A DNA stretch of 64,000 nt. It comes from Astropecten irregularis (lineage: Eukaryota; Echinodermata; Asteroidea; Paxillosida; Astropectinidae). Shown here in pieces: positions 53,101 to 64,000 of the stretch. Made by a program: the position numbers and the translations under genes. Positions within the stretch are counted from its first letter, which is position 1. Every line of letters starts with the position of its first letter. The stretch spans positions 124,001 through 188,000 of the forward strand of contig OZ020248.1 of the NCBI GenBank assembly GCA_963971285.1, read 5' to 3'. The notes below the pieces were generated by a model. The model saw only the letters and a list, made by a program, of their open reading frames with translations. It searched no databases and was not told the origin of the DNA.

Positions 53101-55617
53101 ATAAAAACAGCCTCACAGAAATTTGACAAATCTATTTACACATATACACCACAAAACCAATATTACAAATAGCCTCAATTATAATACTATTAATGTCAGG
53201 GATAAAGTGAGTTGTTGTTGATTATTATTAAAAACAATAATAGTGATCAATATTGTGTCCAAGTCCATGCAGCAATATTAAACTTAAATGCAACCTACTT
53301 GCTGATAGAAAACAAACAAAACAAAATAAACACCACTTCTCTGCAAACAATAACATAGTCATGGAAGTGATAATTATGGAAATGGCACCATGATAGGACC
53401 CACAAATTACAATTTTAAAACTGTCCATCCACTTTTTATGACCAAAACAAAGAAACAAACACCCCAACACCCCAACAAACCCGGCCCACCCAAAACCAAA
53501 CAAAAATGGGATTCCACTTCACTCATTCATCAAATGGGACATGACAAATCTTGCTTCATCTTCCCTACAAAGGGTTATATATGGAGTTCACACCTTTCAT
53601 GCAGATCAATACACAGAGCCCTCCACCTGGTGGCCAGAGTCCACCCCCTTAAAACAAAACTCATAGCATTCAAGTAGTACACAGATAACTGAATTTGCTT
53701 CATAACCCTAGTTCAATCCATCCTGTCCAATTGTGTTTTGGGGAAATAATTAGCCCCTTAAGCTCAAACATCCTGTAAAACGTTGTGACTTGAATATCAA
53801 CTCAATAAAAATCCTACAAAACCCTTCAAATTCCTCTGTTATCAAGGGAGTTAGGTTTACCTTAATTAAGTGATTAAAAGGAAGTTTCACACACAGTTTA
53901 TTTCTTTAAAGCAACTGTCTCATTCCCACAGAACAAGTTCACATGATATTGATATAACTACCGTTGGTAGTCCTTTATCCTGTTGAAAATGTTCACTAAG
54001 CCTTTAAAAACCCCAGAAATTTACTTCATAAAATCATCAAATCTCTGGTGTGCTGAACGCATACTGCATTGAATAAAATCCATGATTTTTATGGAAAGAT
54101 TAAAAAATGCACTGTTGTTGCAGTAAAAAGAACAAAATGTGGACAAAACCTGAAGTGAATAGCACATTATTTTGCGTAGAGCAAAACATTAAAAAATTTA
54201 CAAAAAGGTACTACTTGCTGCAATCAGAAACACATTATCACTTTTTATATTGTGGCCGAATAAAAAACTCCTTGAATTTCGGAAACATATTAAGCAACAT
54301 GATTGATTTGCACTGCTTAAAAAAATGGCAATGGTTACTAACAAGACACAATAAAAACCATGGGTTAAAACACAAAATATAAAATCACTTCTTACCCGAA
54401 TGCTGATGTTTTAAGCACTTCATGAATGATAAAAAGAAGAAGATAGAGCAATTGTTTGAAGATGTACAGGGTGTGATTTTCAGGGTTTGACGTCAGGAAA
54501 ACATCAGCTTTAATAGGCCATTCCTGTTTGATTTCACAGCCGATATTATAGCCAGGTTACCAACTGGATTTGCATGCAATGCACATTGGTTGCGCCTGGT
54601 CCCCTCTCTGTATCTTCTGAGCATACAAACTTTGATTAAAACAATGATTTATTAAGTAACTGCCCTGTAGCCATCCATACTTAATTTCCTTTCTTTTCAT
54701 ACAAACATAATTTCTTGCAAACTTGTTTGCTCTTGCATTGAGCTGATCTTCTGCTGTTGATGTTACTGAGGCACTTTGTGATTGAGTCCACATTTCATAC
54801 TATATGTCCTTACAGTGTTTGCTCTTTGTTTTCCCCACTATCAGGAAATTGTGGTTTTGTGTGGTCTTTGTAGACAAGCAGTTAGCACCCACAGACAGTA
54901 ATTTTGAATGCATTTTGTGTCTGAAATGCATTTCTTGCCGTATACTTTAAAAGGAACAAGTGAGTGAGTTCTACAGATCTACGTCCTTTAAAACTCACCA
55001 ATTAAAACCCAGTCAATATGGATTGTGGCTGGTTTAGAGTGGTATTTAATATCAAGAAAACATATGAACAGATTAAGATACTGATTGATCAAACCCGTTT
55101 TGTTTTTGTTTTGTTTATTATTATTTTGTTTGTTATTCTTGGACCTTTGGCATCAAGATGTTCTGCATGAAAACTGAATACTGGCCTTAGCTTGGTCTCA
55201 TATGATGTCAAGTTGGTCGACAGCCGTGCCTCCTAAGCTGTTGTAAGAGGGTACCAGGGTAACAGTTAACAGCTAAAATTGGACTTGTTGTGAGTGTCAA
55301 GGATTATAAGCCGTCGTAAGTAGATGTTCCGGGTACCAGTTTTATACGGGCTTCCAGCTGAATTGGACTTGGAGAGTTTCAAGGATCATAAGCCGTCGTA
55401 AGTAGGTGTTCCTGGTACCAGTTTTCTACCAGCTACCAGCTAAATTGGACTTGGAGAGTTTCAAGGATCATAAGCCGTCGTAAGTAGGTGTTCCTGGTAC
55501 CAGTTTTCTGCCGGCTACCAGTTTGTTGGACTTGTTGAGTGTTGAGGATCTGGACTTTGACCTGGTTGCAATTGGCTCATCCCTGGTAGATAAAATAAAA
55601 AAGAAGAGATACATTTC
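50182..55617. other. Interval between GTPBP1 5' end and SNX29 3' end
   Basis: No recognised coding gene. Above 50182 should lie the GTPBP1 promoter and 5' UTR. From about 51700 to 54500 the sequence is very AT-rich, with several minus-strand AATAAA words such as near 52320, which would fit a long SNX29 3' UTR. The 82-bp tandem repeat is at the right end. Confidence 0.5.
55223..55555. repeat. 82-bp tandem repeat, about 3-4 copies
   Basis: ATAAGCCGTCGTAAGTAG recurs at 55306, 55388 and 55470, each followed by GTTCC, GGTACCAGTTTT and TTGGACTTG blocks. The copies diverge at the edges. It begins about 60 bp beyond the proposed SNX29 stop and would lie in its 3' UTR. Confidence 0.9.
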
Positions 55618-55645
55618 TTACCAAATCCTGTGCGGGGTCAGAGTC
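55618..55645 (-). other. Probable last coding exon of SNX29
   Basis: After the 190-nt intron, acceptor CCCTTTGCAG opens a phase-compatible exon giving PFFTTLTPHRIW-stop (TAA at 55618-55620). The human protein has PFF followed by xxITP, so the LTP match supports this exon. The TAA overlaps a good donor (TG|GTAAGA), so a longer spliced C-terminus further down is an alternative. Confidence 0.5.
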
Positions 55646-58600
55646 CTGCAAAGGGATTATGGAATGGTCGTGCCTGTCCCCAGAGGCAAGAATCTTTGTC
55701 AGTTACCGATTCTCTCTGTCCAGGATTCTCCTAGTCCAAACTAGTACATATAAGAGAGGAGTCTGAGGAGGGACTAAGCACCGTCTCAAAAGAACTTCTC
55801 TGAATACAAGAGCTGGTCAGAGGGAATTGACTCACGTGAAAAATGGCAAGATGCTGAGGAGCACCTCCTTGCAGGGGTTTTCAGCCAGGACACTCTTGTT
55901 GGCCACGTAATGATTGACCACGCACCGGATGTAATGCTGAAGCTTCTTCCTCCGATCCTCCACAAATTTGGAATCCTGAGAGGCAGCAAACGAAAGCAAA
56001 CAAACAATAACAAGCAGGCAATGCAGAGAAGATTGGATCGTACTCTGTCAGAATAGCAACAGCAAGTTCACATTACCGCCAACTCCAAGTTGAGTTGACT
56101 ATGGCTTTGAAATGCGTACAAGTCTATGGGAAATGGTTGCAGCCGCTAACATTGACTATTGTCTGGTCCACTGACTTATTTGATTTTACATGTACAGCCA
56201 ATATTTCAATTCTCCAGATTAAGGACACCTCATATATCAAAAGATTCAGGCTACGGCTCAGGCTATGATGCAGGTTTCGTCTTGGTTATCTGAAAGCTGC
56301 TTTCCTGTTCAAAACAGAGAGTTTGCAAACAAACCACAATGACCACAGCTAAAAGCTTCTATTCTGATGCCTTTTACGTGTCCGCAATTGAGCAAAAAAT
56401 TAGGGCCAAGCTGAGGTTTTGAAAAGACCCATGTGACAGAAGGACGTTACCTTGTTCCCCACAGCCTTCTTGGGAGGAAACTCAAATGTATTAACGATGG
56501 CACTGTCCTTGCGAATCTTGAGATGCAAGTCCCTGAACTCAGTGTATCGTCGGTACACATTCCACTCCTCATCCCGGATACGGACGTAAATCTACAAACA
56601 AACAAACAAACAAACAAACAAACAAACAAATAAACAAACTCAATACAAGTAATAGATTGCTGCAAACTGCTCATCAACCAAAATAATGACCAGAAATATA
56701 TTGGAGTTAGGAGGACCTGGCGCTTCAATCCTAGCAGGATCCTTCACAAAAGCTAAAGATTTTTCTCAATAAGCCTTGAGAATGATCCTGCTAGGATTGA
56801 AACGTCATCAGGTCCTCCTATCAACAAACACACAAACCCAATCCATTATCCATACCGGTATACAGAAAAACAATCCAGTTAGGGGAGGGAAAAACCACTT
56901 CAAGCGGAAACTTTATTAAAGGCGGCAACAAACTTGATTGCTCCGAGTCTGCTCAAGTTCCCACCCTGCTGTACAGATGACGGAATAAGCAGCATCCAAA
57001 ACGCCCAATGAATACTTTGCCATATTATGCCACTGGTAACCGAGCACTGAACCTGTGGACCGTCATGTAGCTTTTGTATATTTACCTGGTAGACATGGAA
57101 GGCATCACTCCCTTTGCCTCTAAGGAAAGCAGATGGGATCCAGATGTTGACGAGAGCTCTCTGACTGGACGGATTTGACTCACTGTATAAATTACAAAAA
57201 ACCAGCAACAGATAAATTAAGATGTTATGATGGCATCTGAAGATTGAAAGTGAATAAGATTCACCCTTACCCATTGTATTCAAGGGCTGCATACACGTAC
57301 AGTACGTATACTCTCCTAATAAGGGCCTATGAAATAAAACATGTCAGCGGCAGAGGCAGGATTCGAACCTGTGACATGTGCTTTGTACGGTGAAGATATA
57401 TTACCCAGCCTGACCACTTGAGCTAGCCATGCAGCCAAAAGTTCGGTATAGTGGTTTTTGTTATAGCATTATTCCACTGTATTTCATGAAAATGTATTTT
57501 TCCTCATGAAATATAGACAACGTACTTATTGTTCTGCATGTTTTACCTTTCAGTGCCGTAGTTTGTCATTCCAACGGTCCCTGTCTGGTCACGGGGTAAC
57601 TGTCGGAAAAAAAGAAAGAATACAATTAGCTGCCTTCAGTATTATCCATGGTGTTGGTGTGACAGTAGTTTGATGATGGAGGAAATAAGAATTAACATGA
57701 CGGACAAGCAGCGCTTGGGCCATCTCTGAGACCTGGGATAGTAGCTAGACTTAAGGCTAAGGATAGCCCATAATTTTATGCTTACCTTTCATTTCATAGT
57801 GCTGCTCAAGTTAAAACTAAGCACAGAAAGAGTATACTTAACCCATAAACACTGATTGCTTATGAAATATAAGTCGCAGTATCAAATTACAAATTGTATG
57901 CAAGGAAAATTAATATATACATTCATGCTTAAGCAAATTTGTTCTGCTATGGTAAGCAGAGAAGAATCACTTACTGCTAAGCACAAATATGTAATTTGGC
58001 CTTGGTGAATGACAGCAGAGTAAAGAAAAGGTTCGGAATACTGATTTGCTATGGTAAGCGGAGAAGTATCACTTACTGCTAAGCACAATATGTAATTGGG
58101 CCTTGGTGAGTATTAAGAGGAAATAAGGGGTGGGAAAAATCTGCTTACCGGTCCCCTGAGATCTATGAGTTCTTCATGTAGTCTCTTGATGTTAATCTCT
58201 CGTACTTTGAGTTGTCTGCTCAGATAGTCATTAAATTCCATCAATTCACCATGCATCTCAGCCACTTGAATCAACTTACGCTCATAATCTTCCACTTGAT
58301 CACTAAAAACACCAACAACAACAAAACACAACAACAAAATCAGAAGAATTTGTGTCTTGAATATCAATCATTGATATTCGAGATTAATTGCTGCACCTGC
58401 CGTAATATTGGATTTGATTCACACTGCTGACCCCAGCTAGCTTGGTGGCCAAGTAGGTATGGCATCTGCACTTGTAAGCAGGAGGTCGTGGGTTCGAATC
58501 CCACCTGAGCCAGTGCATGATTTTTTTATGTGCACCCAACAAGCATGCAGTGTATGCTCACCCACGTTGGTGAAGGGCAAGCCTAATCTCCAGATTTGTG

Positions 58601-61600
58601 TCTTAATCACCCTCCAGTACATTCTTATTTCGGAATGATTACATTATTTTACAATTGACAAAGACTTAACTCATATGAATGTCCCTTGCATAATACAATA
58701 TATAGACAAAAAGGTATGCAATGTATACATAGATGCAAATACCCCAGCCAGGGCACCCCCTACCCAGTACCTGGTGAGATTTATCAAGACAATGAATTGC
58801 GAGGTTTCAGACAAGCATTTTGAGGGAGTAATTTGTCCACTCACCTCTGATCAAGGCCGTGCTTGGGTTCAGGTATTGGGGGCTGGGCCTCCATTACTCG
58901 AATGCCTGGAAGACCTGACAACACAATTAAAAGGCAACATGTTGAGACACAGAAATGTCAAGAAATACACAAAGCACTGTGATTCATCTTAAATATGAAT
59001 CCATCTTAATTGAGGCCACAATGCTAACCTTCAATTGCCTGGGAGCCATCTCTTCTCAGCATCTGAACAGCACCAACATATTTCTTCAGCTGATGTTTTA
59101 AGACGTCATTTTCTCTGAGGGGAAAAGAACAGAAGTCTGGATTGGAAAAGGACAGGCTCTGAAGAGGGTCAGAGAACAAAGATAAATTGGGAAGTAAGAA
59201 TAGCAAATGCAGGGGAGAAGCTTGTGATTACCTTGTAAGAGCTCCCAGCTGTGTCTGCAACTTCTCCTCTGTTTCCACACTGTGACATTTAAGTTCCTCC
59301 AGTTGGCCCCTGATGTTACCCGTATGTTCCATCTCGCCATCCAGAAGACTCCTCAACGATCTGATCATCAAGACAAAAAGTCCAACATGAGTCATTTAAA
59401 GGGAATAGCAACTTCAACAAATTTGATTGATTGCCATCCTATAAGTAGCTGCTTCAGTTTGACCTCATTTCAGGATTTTTTTGAGTTTGTTCCAGGTGGT
59501 TGTTGCTTACCTGTTTTGGTCCTGTAGGTCATCGTTGCGATTCATCATGGCAAGGACAGCTTGTCTCAGCTCATCTACAAATGGAAAAACAAGGAATCTT
59601 CTATACAATTCTCCAAGAATATCATTCACACCAGAACACTGACCAAGCCACAAAGCCTTCTCTACCCTCACAGGTACCCATTTACTCCTGGGTGAAAAGA
59701 AGCAATATGTGACAAAGCATCTTGCCCAAGGACGCAAGCACCACTAGCCCATGGCTGGATTCGAACCCACAATCTGTAGATTGACCACAAGACCTTGAGT
59801 ACGACATGCCAGACCACTTGGCCACAGCACCCCGGCCACAGCCTCATAATCTATAGGTTTAGTCATTTGCACTCACCATTTGACATGGCCTGGTAGGATG
59901 ATAGAGTATCCTCCGGTGTCCCTAGGTCCATTGTGTTTTGCATGCTACAATAACAACAACAAAATACACAAGAGATGAAGGACTTGACAGTCAGTGGAAT
60001 CAAGCTTCAGTACAAATCTTCACCCATGACCCCAGGGGCCTATATCATGGCCCTGCTAAGCACAAAATCAAATTTGCTTAGCACAATTGAAAAAGACTTT
60101 GGTTACTAGAGGCAATTTCTCATTCTATGATATGTACCTCTGGCTTGTCTGCCTGAGTTTGATTAATTCATGTGTTATGACACGTGGTTGCGTCAGATGG
60201 ATCGTTATTTTGCCAAGATGGGGAGGAGTCGCGTGGCTGCCTGGGTGATGGTTATCAGAAGACTAAAGGAGTACTGCTCGAACGTAGATTCCGTTACCAA
60301 GGATTCTTAGAAAGTGCACAGTCCATTACTATTTGAGCGAAGAGCCCATGGAGAGAAGACAGGCAAGTGTCAGTTTTCAAGAAGCAGGGAGCACATCCCA
60401 AGGAATCTATCTCTCAGATGAACCAATGCGACCAGCAATAGGGACTGACAATCCAACCCATTATATCTTTGGTTGATTCAGTAATAACCAGAAACCCTTA
60501 ATGGGTTGTAAGGTATCAAAAGGACTACTGTATCAAAGCTGATTGCTGGAGGGAAGTACCTGGCTTTGAAGCTCTTCTGGGCCAGTAGCAAGCCCAGTGC
60601 AGCATTCTCTGTCTCAGCTCCATATCCTGGTATGCTTGAATCTGTAGACTGGGTGTCTGCAATCCAAAAAACCAAATACTACATGATCAAGGCCATTTTT
60701 GGAAATCTTGGCTCTGAGAAAGGCCTTCTCTCCACCAACCAAAAGCTCAAAATAAAGGTTACAGTGTTTTCAATAAAGTTGAAACTCTGTTTTCAAGATC
60801 AAAACAGATTATCTATTACAGACTGTTACAAAAAGCCCCAAATTGGATACCTGTTTGTATAAAATGGAGCTGAAGTTGGAACCAAAAAGATTTAAAAACT
60901 CTTATATAGATAAGAGGCAGACAATTGAACTTCAAACAAGGGAGAGAAATAGACTTTGTTACAATCCAAATTGATAGATCTTGGAGTACCTTGCTGTGAT
61001 GCCGAGTCTTCATTCACTGGGTACATGGCTGCTTCAGAGTCATCATCCATTCCACCATTATTGCTGATGATATGGAAGCTCGCTTGGCTAGGCAGCCCCG
61101 ATCGGGCTCCACTTGCACCCTCCTGAATCTCTGAGGCTTTGGGTGGCGTGCCCTCTATAACATCTGTGTCAAAACTGCTGGACTCCGAGGTGGTCTTGGA
61201 AGAGGGGACATCTTGCTGGCGGAGCCGGTCAGCCACGCTGTCAGCATCAAAGGCGGTCCTCAAGTGATCATACTGACTAAGGAGTGCTGCATTGCTTGGT
61301 GTTGGAGGAGGTGTCTTGGCCGGGTAGGAAGTTGCCAGTGGCATCCCTGCACTGTTCTGGTCATGGAAACCGTACCTATTGTTCTGCTCGTCGGGAATGC
61401 TGGCGACTTTGGGAAGAAGGTCCAGTGCCGGAGCATCCCGGACGGGACCGGTTTGGACCGGAATGGGCTGGCTTGGCTGCCAGAGAAGTCCCTGCCCATT
61501 TTGGTTAGTCTCAAGTGTGGCATTCATAAAAGCCTGCGTCTGTTCCGTGCCACTGTCTTCCCTTGGTATAAGTCTGTCAACTGAGGGCGCTCCACTAGGT

Positions 61601-64000
61601 ATATTTGGCTCATGCCGCAATGTGGTAACACCTTGAAGTGACTGTGAGTTACTGACTGACACAGACTGGTTAATAGTACTATCACTGAAAGGTTGCTGAT
61701 ACTGATCCTGAAGTCTCAAGCCATTCTGGGCATCAAGTGGCCCAGGAACCAATTGAGACTGGTCGGCTGGGGCATGATCGCTCCTGACAGACTTCCTTAT
61801 AATGTTGTTCTGGGTTGTCACCTTTGCGGCGGTCTCAGCAGCCCCCGTGGAGTCTTTACGGGGCCTGTGATGTAGAAGGCGTGATGGTGGTGACCCACAG
61901 GAGACAACAGTACTCCCTGTATCATCATCGTTGAAGGAAACGATGGAGATATGACCCTTCTTTTTCTTCTTCTTCTTCTCTTTTTTATCGCTGGTCCCCC
62001 CTGGTTAGAAGGGAAAAATAACAAGGCTCATTATCGACAGATAGACACAATTAAAAAACAAAAGTAATAAAAACAATACAAGAATAATGAAAATGAAAAC
62101 CAAGTAATGTTTAAAATAACAAAAAACTTGCATCAAATGTCAATCAGATGTAGACTACATGTAGTATTTCATGGATTTCAAGTTAATAATAATAATAATA
62201 ATAAATAAAATCTCCAGAGTGCAAAATTCTTGAAAAATACACATTTTTAACAGCTGCACACACAAAATAAATGGTCCTTGCATACAAATACCAATGATAA
62301 ATGTTCATACATTTTTTATGCATTTTGCCATATTTTGTTACATTCAGATAAAATTCAAACACATTTGTGATTATATTAATTAAAAAGCTGTATCCTCTTT
62401 GAGTTATCCCCTATGAACTAAGTGATCTCAGGTTACAGCATTGCTGCGAGTATTGATAAAATATGGCGGTGTGTGCATGGTTTCATGGCTTTGAACAAAG
62501 ATAATTGACTATTAGGGACACCACTTGTGAAACATGACATTAAACATGTTATTTTTACCTGTATTACTTGTGGCTGTCACATACACAGGTTCTGGGTCTT
62601 TATCTGCCATGCTGTAGGAATGCACAACTTCAGTTGTCTGGATCAAAGAGCTCAGAGTTGGGGCCTAGAATAACAGAGAGGGAAGAAATATTTTAGTCAC
62701 TTTACTGGATTTAGAATAATACTGGCACGATAACATCAAAAAGTAAAAAGAAAGAGACAAAATGACAAGGTTTGATGGGATTTTCAGAAGTAGCAAGCTT
62801 TCCGGCGTCGAAGCACGATTTCTGCCTGCGAAGGAATTCTGAAAAAATAAGTCTTTAACAGCCTTTAAGAAGATGGCCGTTTTGTTGCATGCTAAAAAAA
62901 CACAGCATCCATATACAAGCCTTCCTTGGTCGTGAAGGCTTTCTGTCTATCTACTTGTGACAGATACTGCTGATTTAAGTGAGCCTGGTGCCATCTTTAC
63001 CTGCTTGATGCCATTGAGTTCCTCCTTGTCTATATTGATGGCAAATAGTATGGAACCCAGACCCCTGGCCATGGTAGGTATCATACTGGATCTTTCCTCG
63101 TCCAAGAGAAACGCCCACGGCTCATAATACTGCCTACAACACAAAGAGGCAAAACAAGTTTATTTTCAGATGTTCTATTCAGGTTTCCCAAACGTCCATT
63201 TGCCAAGAATTGTCAAATTAGATATCCCAATGGACAATTTAAATAAAAGTTAGTCTACTGTCTTCCTAAAGTCATATTAAGGAACTCCTGAAAGAGTCCG
63301 AATCATAGGCTAAGCTTTCTCAAAATGTTAATGAGTAACTGGTTTCAATGTCAGTTTTAAAAACAAAACTACATCATTACACCTTGATGATCATTTTTGC
63401 TTTCATAAAGCTCTTCTAAACCATTTATGGCCGTATAAATATAAAGTCTTATGACAATTCCAGCACAAATGGTGAATTCCCTTTTATGTTCTGAATTTGG
63501 TTTTGGATATTAAGTTTTCAAATTATTAGCCAGAAAGTGAAATTTCCATTCATTTAAACATGAAAAAGTCCTGCCCCGTACAAATTTAAGATGTTTTGTG
63601 TTGTGCCAGTTTCAGGGATGTAAATGCAGCTCAATGACCAGAGATAATAATATGCACATTTGAATGGCATGCCAGATACCAGCCCTATAGACCAATCAGA
63701 CATAACGACATACCATCCACCATTACTGCGGTGTCCCTGTCCACCTTTTGTGCCGACTTAGTGGCAACAAAAGAGTTTCCACTCCACTGCACTCTTTACT
63801 GCAGGGTGTATGTCCCCTGATACACTGCACAAGTCGGATTCGTGTATTACACACAAAAGGCGGGCGGGGACACTGCATTAATGGCGGATGATATTTTGTG
63901 CCGTCGGATCATTGTATATAAATGTTGTGTAATGTACTGAATATTGGACTTACTTGAGCATGTCAGGCATACCCAGTAGTGTATGTAAGTATCTTTCCAG
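55618..64000 (-). CDS. SNX29: Sorting nexin-29 (SNX29), partial: 5' end beyond right edge
   Basis: A RUN- and PX-domain sorting nexin, expected to bind phosphoinositides on endosomal membranes. Exons: 63954->64000, 63001-63133, 62559-62664, 60990-62000, 60560-60656, 59877-59944, 59511-59574, 59232-59360, 59029-59114, 58845-58905, 58149-58302, 57547-57599, 57086-57182, 56451-56591, 55836-55975 and probably 55618-55645. All junction phases agree; about 804 aa are visible. The first exons hold the end of the RUN domain (LERYLHTLL, DEERSSMIPTMARGL, ILFAINID). Exon 60990-62000 has a poly-Lys run then a Ser/Pro/Gln-rich linker. Exons from 59574 to 58149 form coiled coils (LRQAVLAMMNRND, LLDGEMEH, KKYVGAVQMLRRDG, ERKLIQVAEMHGEL). 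The PX domain is 57182-55836 (RRYTEF, PPKKAVGNK, FVEDRRKKLQHY). The start and the first part of RUN are outside the window. Confidence 0.95.
55836..56591 (-). other. SNX29 PX-domain core exons
   Basis: Two exons (56451-56591, 55836-55975) encode IYVRIRDEEWNVYRRYTEF, FEFPPKKAVGNK and KFVEDRRKKLQHYIR. RRYTEF and the PPKK-RRKKLQ pair are the standard PX phosphoinositide-binding elements. Exon 55836-55975 ends PFF plus AC before GTGAGT. Read through unspliced, it would stop two codons later (ACG TGA). Confidence 0.94.
56640..56822 (-). mobile_element. Fold-back/SINE-like repeat with (TTTG)n tail
   Basis: The 16-bp perfect arms (56726-56741 and 56784-56799) are part of a longer imperfect inverted pair with GGACCTG outside. 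CTGCAAACTGCTCATCA then leads into (ACAAA)n at 56595-56632. Related fragments lie at 10690-10825, 23440-23560 and 28020-28160. Confidence 0.7.
57345..57440 (-). mobile_element. tRNA-like SINE fragment
   Basis: AGGATTCGAACCTGTGACAT (B box on the minus strand) and CTTGAGCTAGCCATGCAGCC (A-box side) mark a tRNA-derived unit in an SNX29 intron. Length and pairing do not support a real tRNA. Confidence 0.55.
58432..58595 (+). mobile_element. tRNA-derived SINE, second family
   Basis: A box TGGCCAAGTAGGTATGGC and a good B box GGTTCGAATCCC, with an anticodon-like loop CTTGTAA. The 5' end does not pair with the 3' CCTGAGCC, so it is not a functional tRNA. The same family lies at about 25900-26050 and 31085-31260. 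It lies in an SNX29 intron. Confidence 0.75.
59660..59835 (-). mobile_element. tRNA-like SINE, third family
   Basis: AAGCATCTTGCCCAAGGACG, GCTGGATTCGAACCCAC and CCACTTGGCCACAGCACC mark a degenerate unit in an SNX29 intron. A tail fragment of the same family lies at about 45310-45365. Confidence 0.55.
62380..62530 (+). mobile_element. SINE 5' module without tRNA part
   Basis: Contains TCCTCTTTGAGT, GGTTTCATGGCTT and CAAAGATAATTGACTATTAG, then stops at GGGACACCAC, where the tRNA-like module starts in the copy at 2300. It lies in an SNX29 intron near exon 62559. Confidence 0.65.
63686..63918. mobile_element. Fold-back MITE, family FB-A, long copy
   Basis: Imperfect inverted arms of about 66 bp end in TATA and meet at CCTTTTGTG / CACAAAAGG. 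It lies in the first visible SNX29 intron, with 35 bp of intron between it and exon 63954. Confidence 0.75.

Noticed and set aside
58437..58515. Possible tRNA-Thr gene (loop CTTGTAA)
   Set aside because: Good internal promoter boxes but the 5' and 3' ends do not form an acceptor stem, and two related copies share non-tRNA tails. Treated as a SINE.
61260..61584. Plus-strand frames of 74-123 aa across SNX29 exon 60990-62000
   Set aside because: They are antisense shadows of the long coding exon.

Overview
The window is animal nuclear DNA: AT-rich, intron-dense, with GT-AG introns of about 0.1 to 7.4 kb, many tRNA-derived SINE-like copies, MITEs and very frequent TACATGTA/(GTACAT)n motifs. Proteins resemble their vertebrate homologues closely but the gene layout is compact. 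This suggests a marine invertebrate deuterostome, perhaps an echinoderm or hemichordate. The species guess is inference only.

Four protein-coding genes can be read. Three large multi-exon genes lie head-to-tail on the minus strand. A sorting nexin-29 gene (RUN, coiled-coil, PX) enters from the right edge and ends near 55618; its 5' end is outside the window. A complete 11-exon GTPBP1-type GTPase gene spans 43597-50181 (646 aa). A complete 11-exon USP31/USP43-type ubiquitin protease gene spans 4831-39156 (1008 aa). I threaded every exon by hand through matching splice sites and reading phases. The fourth gene, an intronless class A GPCR on the plus strand (6800-7750, 316 aa), is nested antisense inside intron 9 of the USP gene.

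The rest is intron and intergenic DNA. It holds a ~48-copy 16-bp minisatellite (20216-20985), a 68-bp perfect palindrome (29123-29190), two hAT-type MITEs with exact 8-bp target-site duplications (16301-17189 and 43018-43257), a pair of related 174-175-bp MITEs in GTPBP1 introns, several fold-back elements, a modular SINE family, an 86-bp perfect duplication with a template-switch-like spacer (40837-41018) and an 82-bp tandem repeat beside the SNX29 3' end (55223-55555).

The three large genes have cellular roles with no obvious shared pathway: ubiquitin removal, translation/mRNA-associated GTPase activity and endosomal membrane sorting. I see no operon-like or defence system. The most unusual items are the nested receptor, the palindrome and nested-hairpin loci, and repeats that share a hairpin-GAAAC-GTC layout resembling part of a hammerhead ribozyme.
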